From: Oscillospiraceae bacterium
GTDB taxonomy: Bacteria; Bacillota; Clostridia; Oscillospirales; Ruminococcaceae
NCBI GenBank assembly: GCA_031280965.1
Contig: JAITFZ010000005.1
Coordinates: forward strand, 48,474 to 112,473
Reading direction: 5' to 3'
DNA: 64,000 nucleotides
Under the pieces are notes generated by a model that was not told where the DNA came from, searched no databases, and saw nothing but the letters and a program-made list of their open reading frames with translations. A program made the position numbers and the translations under genes. Each line of letters begins with the position of its first letter. The first letter of the stretch is position 1. Of this stretch, positions 40,299 to 49,345 are shown in pieces.

Positions 40299-41168
40299 TT
40301 AATTAAATCTGCCGACTAATTCTTTCAAATATTCTTTAAACTGAGCGCCGATTTCCCTGCTCATGAGTGCAATTTCCGTAGTCGCTTTTAAAAAGCCGAG
40401 CTTGTTCCCCGTATCGTACCGCACGCCCTCGAAATCCACACCGAGCATACCCTCGCTTTGCGCTAAGCTTTTCATCGCATCGGTCAGCCAAATCTCGCCG
40501 CCAAGCCCCGGCTTTGTTTCTTCGAGAATATCGAAGATTTTCGGCGGTAAAACGCACCGCCCAAGTATAGAAAAGTTCGTAAAAACTTCGTGTTTCTGCG
40601 GTTTTTCAATCATATCGGTGATTTTATAGACATTGCCTTCAAGCGGCTTTGCGTCAAGTGAAGAGTATTTCATAATATCTTCATCGGAAAAGGTTTTCAT
40701 TGCCACCGCGCCGAGTCCGTGCGCTTCGTAAGCGCGGCAAATCTGCTTTGTTACCGGCTCGCTTCCCACCATGATATCATCCGGGTATATTACCACAACA
40801 GGCTCATTTCCGGCGAAATTTTTCGCATAAAGCACAGCGTTTCCCGTGCCTTTCATTTCCTGCTGACGAATATAGGAAATATTGGCGGCGGCGGTTATAT
40901 TTACAAGCTCGTCATAAAGGCTTTTGTTTTTCTCAATCAGCGCGGCTTCAAGCTCGGGTGAACGGTCAAAGTGCGCAGGGATTGCGTCTTTACCCCGGCT
41001 CAAAACAACAAGAATGTCTTCAATGCCCGAAGCGGCGAGTTCTTCAACAACATATTGAATCGCGGGACGATTGACAAGGGTCAGCATTTCTTTCGGGATT
41101 GCTTTAGTTGCGGGGAGCATACGCGTTCCAAAGCCCGCGGCGAGAATTACGGCTTTTTTAACTTTCAT
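40299..41168 (-). CDS. galU: UTP-glucose-1-phosphate uridylyltransferase
   Basis: This 289-residue enzyme makes UDP-glucose for glycolipids and surface polysaccharides. The start at 41168 gives MKVKKAVILAAGFGTRMLPA, the nucleotide-binding loop, followed by TKAIPKEMLTLVNRPAIQYV. VVIYPDDIMVG and the later KPLEGNVYKITDMIEKP and GGEIWLTDAMK are also diagnostic. The ten residues in front (to 41198) are translated repeat and not part of the enzyme. It is preceded by two full and one partial tandem repeat copies that provide its AAAGGAC site. Confidence 0.93.
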   Translation of the reverse strand: MKVKKAVILAAGFGTRMLPATKAIPKEMLTLVNRPAIQYVVEELAASGIEDILVVLSRGKDAIPAHFDRSPELEAALIEKNKSLYDELVNITAAANISYIRQQEMKGTGNAVLYAKNFAGNEPVVVIYPDDIMVGSEPVTKQICRAYEAHGLGAVAMKTFSDEDIMKYSSLDAKPLEGNVYKITDMIEKPQKHEVFTNFSILGRCVLPPKIFDILEETKPGLGGEIWLTDAMKSLAQSEGMLGVDFEGVRYDTGNKLGFLKATTEIALMSREIGAQFKEYLKELVGRFN

Positions 41169-41368
41169 GTTTTCATAAAGTCCTTTCTTCACCAACAAGG
41201 AATGAAAATAACGTTTTCCCCGTTTCAGTTATATTATATTTTAAACTTGTTTTCATAAAGTCCTTTCTTCACCAACAAGGAATGAAAATAACGTTTTCCC
41301 CGTTTCAGTTATATTATATTTCAAACTTGTTTTCATAAAGTCCTTTCTTCACCAACAAGGAATGAAAA
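41169..41368 (-). repeat. Tandem array (2.5 copies) of the start-codon-abutting repeat upstream of galU
   Basis: Two 80-bp units (41170-41249 and 41250-41329) differ by one base; a third (41330-41368) is cut after 39 bp, at the 3' end of the next gene. Each unit on the minus strand holds AAAATATAATATAACTGAAA, then CGGGGAAAACGTTATTTTCA, then GAAGAAAGGACTTTATGAAA. The last unit ends at the galU ATG. The array contains possible TATAAT boxes. Confidence 0.9.
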
Positions 41369-41374
41369 CAATTG

Positions 41375-42019
41375 CTATAAATCAATCAAATCCGCAAGCG
41401 TCTTCAAATCCGCATAGGCAAGACGCGCTGTTTCTTCGGGAATCACCGCCATGTCGCGAACCAATACGCACCTAAGCCCCGCGCTTACCGCCGACGTAAG
41501 CCCTGCCTCCGAATCCTCAATTGCTATGCACTCGTCTGCATTTTCACCCGAAAGCTTCAGCGCTTTAAGGTACGGCTCGGGAGCGGGCTTGCCCTTTTCG
41601 TAATCCCCGAAGCAGATAAAATCAACGAAATACCCTGCAATTCCCGCTGTTTCAAGGTCGCGCAGTGCGGGTTTGCGCGGCGTACTGGTCACGATATAAG
41701 CTTTTACGCCATTTTCACTCAGGCTTTCCGCAAGCTCAAAAAAACCTTGCTTAACCTTTATACCGTGCTGTTTTTTCAGCTTGTCCGCAATTTCCCACGC
41801 TAAGGCGTTAATTTTGTCGAATTCGGCTTCCGTACCGACTTCGCGCATGAAAAGCTTTCGCATTTCCGGTACGTTCAGCCCGATACAGCGGGAAAGAAAA
41901 CCAACCCCGTCTTTTATGCCGAGTTTTTCGAGAGCCTGACCGAAAGCAACCGCGTGAATCGGCTCGGTATCAAGAACCGTGCCGTCCATGTCAAAGAAGA
42001 CGGCTTTAATTTTTTGCAT
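41375..42019 (-). CDS. Beta-phosphoglucomutase-like HAD hydrolase
   Basis: This 214-residue HAD-IA enzyme has motif I as VFFDMDGTVLDTEPIH, motif II in AYIVTSTPRKPAL, and motif III/IV as KGKPAPEPYLKALKLSG and CIAIEDSEAGLTSAVSAG. The cap region (CIGLNVPEMRKLFM) resembles beta-phosphoglucomutase and related sugar phosphatases. Start taken at 42019 (MQKIKAVFF); an ATG four codons upstream is also possible and no strong ribosome binding site is seen. Proximity to galU suggests hexose-phosphate metabolism. Confidence 0.8.
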   Translation of the reverse strand: MQKIKAVFFDMDGTVLDTEPIHAVAFGQALEKLGIKDGVGFLSRCIGLNVPEMRKLFMREVGTEAEFDKINALAWEIADKLKKQHGIKVKQGFFELAESLSENGVKAYIVTSTPRKPALRDLETAGIAGYFVDFICFGDYEKGKPAPEPYLKALKLSGENADECIAIEDSEAGLTSAVSAGLRCVLVRDMAVIPEETARLAYADLKTLADLIDL

Positions 42020-42068
42020 TTTATTACACATTATTTACAGTATAACATAAAAACAGGGTCAATGTCAA

Positions 42069-42098
42069 TTGACAATTTACAATGTTTTGTGTTATACT
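42069..42098 (+). promoter_or_regulatory. Promoter of the asp23-nusB-xseAB operon
   Basis: TTGACA (42069-42074), 18 bases, TATACT (42093-42098). The -35 box lies inside a GTCAATTGACAATTTACAAT repeat of the kind found at several gene ends. The leader (about 60 bases) contains GACC-TTGC-GGTC and ends with GGAGGACGCGGC before the ATG. Confidence 0.7.
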
Positions 42099-42165
42099 AA
42101 TTTATAGCATATGGTGTTAAAACGACCTTGCGGTCATTTAGACACGTAAAAACGGAGGACGCGGC

Positions 42166-42546
42166 ATGGAAACAAAATCATCTGACCGATACGCCGGAAG
42201 CCTGAAGGTTTCCGAGGAAGTCGTGACAAAAATAGCGATACTCGCGGCAAGCGAGGTTGAGGGCGTTACGCTCGAAGAAGGCGGTAAAAGACTTACGCGG
42301 CAGGAACGCGGCGGGCTTCTTGGTTCGGTCGATAAGCTTTTGGGTTTTGCGCCCGTAAAGGCGAAACTTTATAAAGAAGCCGCGGAAGTCAATATTTCCG
42401 TTGTTGTTTTGCCGGGATATAAGGCGGCAACGGTAGGCGAGAATGTTCAGCGGGCAGTGAAAACAGCCGTGCAGAACATGACGGGCATCGCCGTTTCTAA
42501 AATTAATGTAAATATCGTCGGAGTCAGGCTGGCAGAAAATGTCTGA
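42166..42546 (+). CDS. Asp23/Gls24 family envelope stress response protein
   Basis: This 126-residue cytoplasmic protein has SLKVSEEVVTKIAILAASEV at the start, the family core VNISVVVLPGYKAATVGENV, then QRAVKTAVQNMTGIAVSKIN and VNIVGVRL at the end. It corresponds to B. subtilis YqhY, which is encoded upstream of nusB in the same way and modulates acetyl-CoA carboxylase. GGAGGA precedes the ATG. It overlaps nusB by 8 bp. Confidence 0.9.
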   Translation: METKSSDRYAGSLKVSEEVVTKIAILAASEVEGVTLEEGGKRLTRQERGGLLGSVDKLLGFAPVKAKLYKEAAEVNISVVVLPGYKAATVGENVQRAVKTAVQNMTGIAVSKINVNIVGVRLAENV

Positions 42547-42979
42547 CAAAAATAACAACAGAAAATTAACCCGCCGCGAAATGAGGGAAGCCGCTTTTTT
42601 CCTGCTGTACCAGACAGAACTCACGGACGGCGGCAAGGAAGCGCTCGCGGAAATTACCGCGAACTGCGTTGAAGCGTTCGGGATGTTGCTTAATTCGGCG
42701 GCGGTAAAGCTTGCCGAGGGCGTACTTGACAACAAGGACGCATTAGATTTGATTATTACAAAGTACAGCCCGGTGCGTAAGGTTGAGCGTATTCCTAAAG
42801 TCAATGTTACAATTATGCGAATGGGGCTTTATGAGATGGACTTCATGCCTGAAATTCCCGATAAAGTTGCCATGAACGAGGCGATTGAACTGTCGAAGGA
42901 TTACGCGCAGGAGGCAGACAGTAAGCTTATCAGCGGGCTTCTCGGCGCATATTACAAGGACAAATATAATGAGCAGTAA
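42539..42979 (+). CDS. nusB: Transcription antitermination factor NusB
   Basis: This 146-residue all-helical protein (RREMREAAFFLLYQTELTDG, then KVERIPKVNVTIMRMGLYEM, NEAIELSKDYAQEADSKLIS) has the NusB landmarks. It binds boxA RNA with NusE/S10 to allow rRNA transcription. Overlaps with both neighbours indicate translational coupling. Confidence 0.92.
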   Translation: MSDKNNNRKLTRREMREAAFFLLYQTELTDGGKEALAEITANCVEAFGMLLNSAAVKLAEGVLDNKDALDLIITKYSPVRKVERIPKVNVTIMRMGLYEMDFMPEIPDKVAMNEAIELSKDYAQEADSKLISGLLGAYYKDKYNEQ

Positions 42980-44156
42980 CCGCTTTGTCGCAACAGTTTC
43001 ACAGGTTAACCGCCGTATCGCCGTGACGCTAAAAAAAGACGCCGAGCTTGATAATCTTTATGTTCGGGGCGAAATCTCTAACTTCATCTGCCACTACAAA
43101 TCAGGGCATGTTTACTTCACGCTCAAAGACAGCGACAGCTCGCTGAAATGCGTGATGTTCGCCCCCGCCGCCGAGAAGCTGACATTTCTCCCCGAAAACG
43201 GGCAGAATATAATCGCGGGCGGTAAAATCGGCGTCTACGAACGGGACGGCGCGTATCAGTTATATGCGGCGACGCTTGAAGCGCCCGAGGAAAAGCAGGA
43301 AGAAGAAAGCCTGTATGCTTCGTTTTTGAAATTGAAAGAAACGCTTGAAAAAGAAGGCGTGTTTTCAAACAGCAGACCCCTTCCCGCCTACCCTGAAAGA
43401 ATTTGCCTGATAACCGCTAAAGACGGCGCGGCATTGCAGGATATGCTTTCGGTGTTTGCGCGGCGTTATCCGGTTTTGGAAGTGTTGCTTATACCTGCGC
43501 TTGTTCAAGGGGCGGGTGCGCCCGCTTCACTCACAAAAGCGCTTAAAGCCGCCAATCGTGAGAACTGCGACCTTATAATCTTAGCGCGGGGCGGCGGCTC
43601 GGCGGAAGACTTGTGGGCGTTCAATGACGAGGGTTTGACAAGGGCGGTTTACGCATCCGATGTTCCGGTGGTTTCGGCAGTCGGACACGAAACAGACTTC
43701 ACGCTGGTTGATTTTGCGGCGGATTTGCGCGCACCGACACCTTCGGCGGCGGCAGAACTTGCAACACCCGATTTATCCGAACTGCCGCTTATGCTCGACA
43801 ATCTGCTCGCGGATTTAAAGCGGCGGGTTTTCGCGGTGACTGAAAGGAAACAAAGTAAATTAGAACACTTAGAGCGCGAAATAAGCCGGCGCATTAAGAA
43901 TATAATTTCATATAAAAAACAGGAACTTCTGGCTGTTGAAAATGTAATAAATGCGTTAAATCCCGAAAGAGTTTTCGCAAGGGGCTTTGCGGCGGTGTTT
44001 GACAAGGACGGCGCGGCTGTTAAAAGCTCCGAAAATATAAAGATAAACGATGAGCTTAATATAAGATTGGCCGAGGGTAATCTGACGGTCATTGTAAAAG
44101 AAAAAACGCAGAGGCGAACAGCCCGCCCGGAAGGAACGGAAAATGAAAAAATTTGA
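42969..44156 (+). CDS. xseA: Exodeoxyribonuclease VII large subunit
   Basis: This 395-residue nuclease subunit starts at 42969 (MSSNRFVATVSQVNRRIAVT) behind AAGGAC, inside the nusB end. The N-terminal OB fold is YVRGEISNFICHYKSGHVYF and LKCVMFAP. The catalytic domain has RICLITAKDGAALQDMLSVF, LILARGGGSAEDLWAFNDEG and the metal-site region VVSAVGHETDFTLVDFAADL. A helical C-terminus completes it. It degrades single-stranded DNA with XseB. Confidence 0.93.
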   Translation: MSSNRFVATVSQVNRRIAVTLKKDAELDNLYVRGEISNFICHYKSGHVYFTLKDSDSSLKCVMFAPAAEKLTFLPENGQNIIAGGKIGVYERDGAYQLYAATLEAPEEKQEEESLYASFLKLKETLEKEGVFSNSRPLPAYPERICLITAKDGAALQDMLSVFARRYPVLEVLLIPALVQGAGAPASLTKALKAANRENCDLIILARGGGSAEDLWAFNDEGLTRAVYASDVPVVSAVGHETDFTLVDFAADLRAPTPSAAAELATPDLSELPLMLDNLLADLKRRVFAVTERKQSKLEHLEREISRRIKNIISYKKQELLAVENVINALNPERVFARGFAAVFDKDGAAVKSSENIKINDELNIRLAEGNLTVIVKEKTQRRTARPEGTENEKI

Positions 44157-44331
44157 ACCCGCAATGAAGCGTCTCAGCGAAATATCCGCGCTCATGAACG
44201 ACGATACGCTCTCGCTTGAAGAAGCGCTGAAGCTTTATTCGGAAGCAAGCGAACTCGCAGGAAACTGCAAGGCAGACATGGAAGCGGCACAGCTCGCCCT
44301 GAAAGAAATCTTCATGGGTGCAGAGCAATGA
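44143..44331 (+). CDS. xseB: Exodeoxyribonuclease VII small subunit
   Basis: This 62-residue two-helix protein (FEPAMKRLSEISALMNDDTL, then SLEEALKLYSEASELAGNCK) is the XseB family. It wraps the XseA C-terminal helices. It overlaps xseA and the next gene, which fixes the operon order xseA-xseB-ispA. AAGGAACGG lies before the ATG. Confidence 0.92.
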   Translation: MKKFEPAMKRLSEISALMNDDTLSLEEALKLYSEASELAGNCKADMEAAQLALKEIFMGAEQ

Positions 44332-45089
44332 ACTTTAAAGAGAAATACGCAGAATATAAACAAATAACGGAAGAAGCGCTGACCTTCGCGGGGAATCGCG
44401 GTTCGCCTCTACGGGAAGTCGTACGCTACAGCCTTGAAGCAGGCGGAAAGCGGGTCAGACCCGTTTTGGTGCTGGCGTTCTGCGAAGCCTGCGGCGGGGA
44501 TATAAGTAAAGCCGCGCCCTTAGCGGCGGCGATAGAAATGCTCCACACTTCCACGCTCATTCAAGACGACCTGCCCTGTATGGACGACGATGACCTGCGC
44601 CGCGGAAAACCCGCGTGCCATAAAGCATTTTCGGAGGCGGACGCAGTTCTTGCGGCAAGCGCTATGGCGTATAACGCAATTGGCATGATTGACAACCTGC
44701 GCATTGTAAAGGAAATCTGCCGTTATATGTCCGCTGTATATGACGGACAGAAATTAGATTTAATGTATGAAAGCCAAGCCGCGACTACCGCTGAAGAAAT
44801 CTTGGATATGTACGGACTGAAAACATGTGCGCTTTTAAAGGCAAGCTGTACTGCGGGTTGCCTTGCCGCCGACGCTGACGGCAATATAATTAAAAACGCC
44901 GCCGATTATGCGTATAACTTAGGTTTGGCTTTTCAGCTTATTGACGATATTTTAGACGGAGAGGGTGGCGAAACGGCAGGGGAAAACGCGGAAAAATACA
45001 CGCGCAAAGCCTTGGAGCTACTTGAAAACGTGCCAAATAACAACTTCTTGAAAGAACTTACAAAAAACTTATTGAACAGGAAAAATTAA
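44328..45089 (+). CDS. ispA: Farnesyl/geranyl diphosphate synthase (short form)
   Basis: This 253-residue prenyltransferase has the first Asp-rich motif in LIQDDLPCMDDDDLRRGKPA, the second in LGLAFQLIDDILDGE, and the early RYSLEAGGKRVRPVLVLAFC. These assign it to the IspA-type chain. It is about 40 residues shorter than usual (about 290-300): the stretch after the first motif (SEADAVLAASAMAYNAIGM) lacks part of a helix pair, and the loop after the second motif is compressed. All catalytic motifs are present, so it is probably active. It supplies the isoprenoid chain after dxs in the same operon. Confidence 0.88.
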   Translation: MNFKEKYAEYKQITEEALTFAGNRGSPLREVVRYSLEAGGKRVRPVLVLAFCEACGGDISKAAPLAAAIEMLHTSTLIQDDLPCMDDDDLRRGKPACHKAFSEADAVLAASAMAYNAIGMIDNLRIVKEICRYMSAVYDGQKLDLMYESQAATTAEEILDMYGLKTCALLKASCTAGCLAADADGNIIKNAADYAYNLGLAFQLIDDILDGEGGETAGENAEKYTRKALELLENVPNNNFLKELTKNLLNRKN

Positions 45090-45090
45090 T

Positions 45091-45582
45091 ATGCCCGATA
45101 ATTTCAACGTACCTTTAACAGCGGCGGTTTTAAGCTGGTTTATCGCACAGCTCATCAAAATTTTAGACTATATCTTCCGTAATAAGAAAATTAACCCCGA
45201 ACGTCTTTGGGGTGCGGGCGGAATGCCTTCGTCGCACTCGGCGGCGGTTTGCGCGCTGGCGGCGGCGCTCGGAATGACGGCAGGATGGAATTCGCCTGTG
45301 TTCGCGCTTGGCGCGGTTTTGGCGCTAATCGTAATGTATGATGCATCGGGGGTTCGCCGCGCCGCCGGTATGCATGCCCGCGAAATCAACAAAATCAAGG
45401 ATATTATCGAAGAGCTTGACGCAGAAGCCAAAACAGGCATAGAAGCTATCGGAGATATAAACAAAGAAAACATCGAAGAGAAGAAGGAACACCTTAAAGA
45501 ATTTCTCGGACATTCGCCGCTTGAGGTGCTTTTCGGCGCATTGGTCGGAATAACTGTGGGAACATTAGCATCGCTTCTATAG
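45091..45582 (+). CDS. Divergent PAP2-family membrane protein (YuiD/DUF212)
   Basis: This 163-residue membrane protein starts at 45091 behind AGGA. INPERLWGAGGMPSSHSAAV, then MYDASGVRRAAGMHAREINK and the C-terminal GHSPLEVLFGALVGITVGTL, are the DUF212 signature. The SSHS and R-x-x-G-x-H residues match the phosphatase motif of PAP2 enzymes. It may dephosphorylate an isoprenoid phosphate, which would fit its place between ispA and dxs. That substrate is inferred. Confidence 0.85.
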   Translation: MPDNFNVPLTAAVLSWFIAQLIKILDYIFRNKKINPERLWGAGGMPSSHSAAVCALAAALGMTAGWNSPVFALGAVLALIVMYDASGVRRAAGMHAREINKIKDIIEELDAEAKTGIEAIGDINKENIEEKKEHLKEFLGHSPLEVLFGALVGITVGTLASLL

Positions 45583-45591
45583 GAGGAAATT

Positions 45592-47406
45592 TTGTTTTTA
45601 ACCAACGACATAAATCCTCAAAAGGTCAAAGTGTTGTCGCTGACGGAAAAAGCCGCGCTTTGTGAGGAAATACGAAGCCTGTTAATTAATGTCGTTTCCA
45701 AGAACGGCGGGCATTTGGCGTCCAATCTCGGCACTGTGGAATTAATCGTTGCCATGCACTCGGTTTTTTCAACGCCTGCCGACAGTTTCGTTTTCGATGT
45801 CGGACACCAGGCGTATACCCATAAGATTTTAACAGGCAGGCTTGCCGCTTTTGAAAGACTCAGGCAGGAGGGGGGCATTTCGGGCTTCCCTAAGCCGTCT
45901 GAATCAAAGCACGATGCGTTTATCGGCGGACATTCAAGTATTTCGGTGTCGGCGGGGCTCGGAATTGCCGCCGCCAAAGCCATTAACCGCGAAGACGGCA
46001 GTGTGGTTGTTGTCGCGGGTGACGGTTCGTTTACGGGCGGCGGGATTTACGAGGGGCTAAATAACGCCGGCAGAACGGGCTTTTCGGGCAGAAGCGGAAA
46101 AAACCTCATAGTCGTGCTTAACGATAACGGCATGTGCATATCGAAAAGCTCCGGCGCGCTTGCCGCTTATTTATCGCAAATCCGTACCAAGGGATATTAT
46201 GAAGCTAAGAACCGCGTAAAGAAAGTTCTCGGCAGAACAACGCTCGGCAAAGGCGTTTCCGGAGTTGTTGGCGAAACTAAGCGTTTTGTTAAGGGCGCGC
46301 TGATTCCCGAAAACCTGTTTGAGAATCTCGGCTTCAAATATTTCGGGCCTGTTGACGGGCATAATTTAGAAGAGCTTATTTTTATATTAGAGCATGTTAA
46401 GGCAATAAATCGCCCCTGCCTTATCCACGTCAAGACCAAGAAAGGCAAAGGTTATGTCCCCGCCGAAGAAAATGCGGGACATTATCATGGTTTGGGCGCG
46501 AACCGCGCACCCGCTACCGAAACCCTCAGCAACGACGCTTATTCCGATGTTTTCGGCAAGGAAATAACGCGGCTCGGTAGTGAGGATAAGCGAATCTGCC
46601 TTATTTCAGCCGCCATGAAATATGCAACCGGGTGCAATTATTTTGCGAAGGAATTCCCCGAACGCTTCTTTGACGTAGGAATAGCCGAGGCTCATGCGGT
46701 TACTTTCGCGGCGGGGCTTGCAAGCACGGGAAAAGTGCTGCCCGTTTTCGCGGTTTACAGTACTTTTATGCAACGCTGTTTCGACCAGCTTTTACACGAT
46801 ACGGCAATTGAGAAACTGCGTCTTGTCTTAGCTGTAGACCGTGCGGGGCTTAGCGGCGAAGACGGCGCGACACATCAGGGAACTTTCGATGTGGGACTGC
46901 TTTCGCTTATACCCGGCACTACAATTTACGCGCCGTTAACCGCCGAGGAACTGCGGCTGTGTCTGAAAAAAGCCTTATATGAGGACACCGGAATCGCCGC
47001 TGTGCGCTACCCCCGCGGAATCGCCTACAATCCGGTCGGCGAAGAACCTGACGCCGATTATGTTTTATACAGGAGCGAAGCCGAAACATACGAAACACTG
47101 ATTATTACCTACGGCAGACCCGTTAAGCCGGCAAGAAAGCTGTTGAAGCACGGCGCAGACTTACTGCGGCTCGTGCGGCTTCACCCGTTGCCCGACAAGG
47201 TTTTTGAAATCGCGAACAGGTATAAAAACGTTGTGTTTTTTGAAGAAGGCTCACTGCATGGCGGTGTTGCGGAACGGCTTTCGATGAGAGTTCCCGGTAT
47301 GACGGCGCGCGCGGTCGAGGGTTTTGTGCCAATCGCCGACTTAGAGCGACAGATGAAGCTGTGCGGCTTCGATGCCGAAAGCATGAAAGAGTTCGCGGGC
47401 TTATGA
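45592..47406 (+). CDS. dxs: 1-deoxy-D-xylulose-5-phosphate synthase
   Basis: This 604-residue thiamine diphosphate enzyme begins the MEP isoprenoid pathway. It starts with TTG at 45592, with AGGAGG five bases before; no ATG is better placed. Key blocks are NGGHLASNLGTVELIVAMHS, DVGHQAYTHKILTGR, GHSSISVSAGLGIAAA, the cofactor site VAGDGSFTGGGIYEGLNNAG, GPVDGHN, and in the second half DVGIAEAHAVTFAAGLA with DRAGLSGEDGATHQG. Slightly shorter than the usual 620 residues. The tlyA start overlaps its stop (ATGA). Confidence 0.93.
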   Translation: MFLTNDINPQKVKVLSLTEKAALCEEIRSLLINVVSKNGGHLASNLGTVELIVAMHSVFSTPADSFVFDVGHQAYTHKILTGRLAAFERLRQEGGISGFPKPSESKHDAFIGGHSSISVSAGLGIAAAKAINREDGSVVVVAGDGSFTGGGIYEGLNNAGRTGFSGRSGKNLIVVLNDNGMCISKSSGALAAYLSQIRTKGYYEAKNRVKKVLGRTTLGKGVSGVVGETKRFVKGALIPENLFENLGFKYFGPVDGHNLEELIFILEHVKAINRPCLIHVKTKKGKGYVPAEENAGHYHGLGANRAPATETLSNDAYSDVFGKEITRLGSEDKRICLISAAMKYATGCNYFAKEFPERFFDVGIAEAHAVTFAAGLASTGKVLPVFAVYSTFMQRCFDQLLHDTAIEKLRLVLAVDRAGLSGEDGATHQGTFDVGLLSLIPGTTIYAPLTAEELRLCLKKALYEDTGIAAVRYPRGIAYNPVGEEPDADYVLYRSEAETYETLIITYGRPVKPARKLLKHGADLLRLVRLHPLPDKVFEIANRYKNVVFFEEGSLHGGVAERLSMRVPGMTARAVEGFVPIADLERQMKLCGFDAESMKEFAGL

Positions 47407-48125
47407 CGCGGCTTGATGTGCGGGTTTATGAACTCGGCTTTGCCGAAAGCCGCAGTAAGGCACACGAGCTTATTCTAAGCGGAAGCGTAACCGTGAACGG
47501 CGAAACCGTAACAAAACCGTCGGAGCCGGTAAATCCGGAAGCGCGGCTCGAATTAGTTTGTGCGCCTAAATATATAGGTCGCGCAGGCTACAAGCTTGAA
47601 ACAGCGGCTGATGCGTTCGGCATTGACTTCACCGATTTAATCTGCCTTGACGCGGGCGCGGCTGCAGGCGGCTTTACGGATTTAATGCTGCAAAAAGGTG
47701 CAAAGAAAATTTACGCTGTTGATGTCGGTGAGAATCAGCTTCATCGGAGCCTTCGCCAAAACCCGCGCGTCATAAGCGCCGAGAAGCAGGATATAAGAAC
47801 GCTCGCGTTGCCGGAACGGGTTGATTTCATAACAGCAGATTTATCATTTATATCGCTCAAATTAATTATTCCTTGTTTTCGGGAATTGCTGAAAGCAAAC
47901 GGCGCTTGCATTGTGTTAATTAAACCGCAGTTTGAGGCGGGAAAGCGGCATTTCAAGAACGGTATAATTAAAGACGGGAAAATAATTAAGCAAATCGTGC
48001 GCGGCATTGAGGATTTTATAACAGAGCAGGGTTATCAGCTTATAGGTACGATACCGTCAAAGCTGAATGAAAAAGGCAGAAACCAAGAATTTTTATGTTA
48101 TTTTAAACGAGGTACGGATTTATGA
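47403..48125 (+). CDS. tlyA: TlyA family rRNA 2'-O-methyltransferase
   Basis: This 240-residue protein starts at 47403 (MTRLDVRVYELGFAESRSKA). Residues 1-65 form an S4 RNA-binding domain (ILSGSVTVNGETVTKPSEPV) and the rest an FtsJ-like SAM domain (ICLDAGAAAGGFTDLMLQKG, FITADLSFISLKLIIP, VLIKPQFEAGKRHFKNGIIK). TlyA modifies 16S C1409 and 23S C1920, which affects sensitivity to capreomycin. It is placed between dxs and nadK with ATGA overlaps on both sides, the standard Clostridia order. Confidence 0.92.
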   Translation: MTRLDVRVYELGFAESRSKAHELILSGSVTVNGETVTKPSEPVNPEARLELVCAPKYIGRAGYKLETAADAFGIDFTDLICLDAGAAAGGFTDLMLQKGAKKIYAVDVGENQLHRSLRQNPRVISAEKQDIRTLALPERVDFITADLSFISLKLIIPCFRELLKANGACIVLIKPQFEAGKRHFKNGIIKDGKIIKQIVRGIEDFITEQGYQLIGTIPSKLNEKGRNQEFLCYFKRGTDL

Positions 48126-48940
48126 AAGCTGTAATTTGCAAAAATCTGACAAAAAGCGACGACCCTAACTGCGAGATTATCTCCGAGGTAAAGGGCAGGC
48201 TCCGGGGATTCGGGATTGAAGCGGAGTTTTCCGAAAGCGTCCGCGCCGATTGCGACCTTATTATTACAGTCGGCGGTGACGGTACTATTTTACATCACGG
48301 AAAAGCCGCCGCAAAACTCGGATTACCTCTGCTCGGCATAAACACGGGCAGACTCGGCTTTATGACCTCGCTTGAAATTAATGAGCTTGATAAGCTTGAA
48401 CTGTTGAAAACAAAAGGCTTTCACATTTGTTCGCGTATGATGCTTGATGTTGAAATAGGCGGGCAAACACACCTTGCGCTTAATGACGCAGTTTTTTACA
48501 AGGACATAAACTCAAAACTGCCGGACTTTAAGGTTCATGTCAACGGCACGGCTATCTCGGAGCTTCGCGCAGACGGGCTTATTCTAAGCACGGCTACCGG
48601 TTCAACCGCATACGCATTATCTGCGGGCGGCCCGATTATTGAGCCGTGTATGGACTGCATTGAACTGACGCCGCTCTGCGCTCATTCGCTGTTTAACCGT
48701 CCGATGATTCTGTCGGCGGAGAATCCGGTGACGGTGCATTTCGATACCCGCCCCTCTCTGAAAGACGCACCCGACAACCACGCCGTTTTCATTTCAATCG
48801 ACGGCGGACGCGGAATCCCGTTCGGGAAAGGCGAGTATGCGACTGTAAGAAAGTCACAGCTTCGGCTGTCGCTGATTGACCTCGTTGGCGGGAGTTTTTA
48901 TAAAGCGGTCAGCAACAAGTTAATGCGACCGTTAAAATAA
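48122..48940 (+). CDS. nadK: NAD kinase
   Basis: This 272-residue enzyme phosphorylates NAD to NADP. The defining motifs are DLIITVGGDGTILHHGKAAA (GGDGT) and GINTGRLGFMTSLE, followed by LNDAVFYKD and the second conserved stretch LRADGLILSTATGSTAYALS with AGGPIIEPC. Length is normal. Co-translated with tlyA. The end runs directly to the zinc-ribbon gene 18 bp later. Confidence 0.93.
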   Translation: MKAVICKNLTKSDDPNCEIISEVKGRLRGFGIEAEFSESVRADCDLIITVGGDGTILHHGKAAAKLGLPLLGINTGRLGFMTSLEINELDKLELLKTKGFHICSRMMLDVEIGGQTHLALNDAVFYKDINSKLPDFKVHVNGTAISELRADGLILSTATGSTAYALSAGGPIIEPCMDCIELTPLCAHSLFNRPMILSAENPVTVHFDTRPSLKDAPDNHAVFISIDGGRGIPFGKGEYATVRKSQLRLSLIDLVGGSFYKAVSNKLMRPLK

Positions 48941-48958
48941 GTAAAGGAGTAAAAAATT

Positions 48959-49345
48959 ATGGAATTTATCGCAAAATGTACCAAATGCGGCGAGAAACTG
49001 CACCTCGACCCAACCCAGAAAGAAGCGGTCTGCCCGCACTGCTCCACGCCTTTTATTTTTGAGAGGACGACTTTCAATAGTGAAATGGCAGACCAGGCTA
49101 AGCTTAAAAGCGAACTCGTTAAGAAATACGATGAGAAAATTTCCGGCTTGCGTGAGGAAATTGTTCGGCATGAAGCGAAAAAAGATGAGCTTCAGGGGCG
49201 GGTCAACCGCAGAAGTATACTCGGCAAATCATCCAAACATGCGCTCCAGGATGAAATCGCGCTGATTGACGCAAAAATCACAACAGCCGAGCATGAAATC
49301 GAAACAGCCGAAATAAAGAAACAGGAGCTTTTTAGTAATGCGTAA
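48959..49345 (+). CDS. Zinc-ribbon coiled-coil protein of unknown function
   Basis: This 128-residue protein starts MEFIAKCTKCGEKLHLDPTQ with CTKC and CPHC forming a zinc ribbon in the first 30 residues, then a long charged coiled coil (residues 40-125, with EEIVRHEAKKDELQGRVNRR). AAGGAG precedes the ATG. The domain combination is common in Clostridia; no role is known. It overlaps argR by 8 bp, so it is a fixed member of this operon. Confidence 0.7.
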   Translation: MEFIAKCTKCGEKLHLDPTQKEAVCPHCSTPFIFERTTFNSEMADQAKLKSELVKKYDEKISGLREEIVRHEAKKDELQGRVNRRSILGKSSKHALQDEIALIDAKITTAEHEIETAEIKKQELFSNA

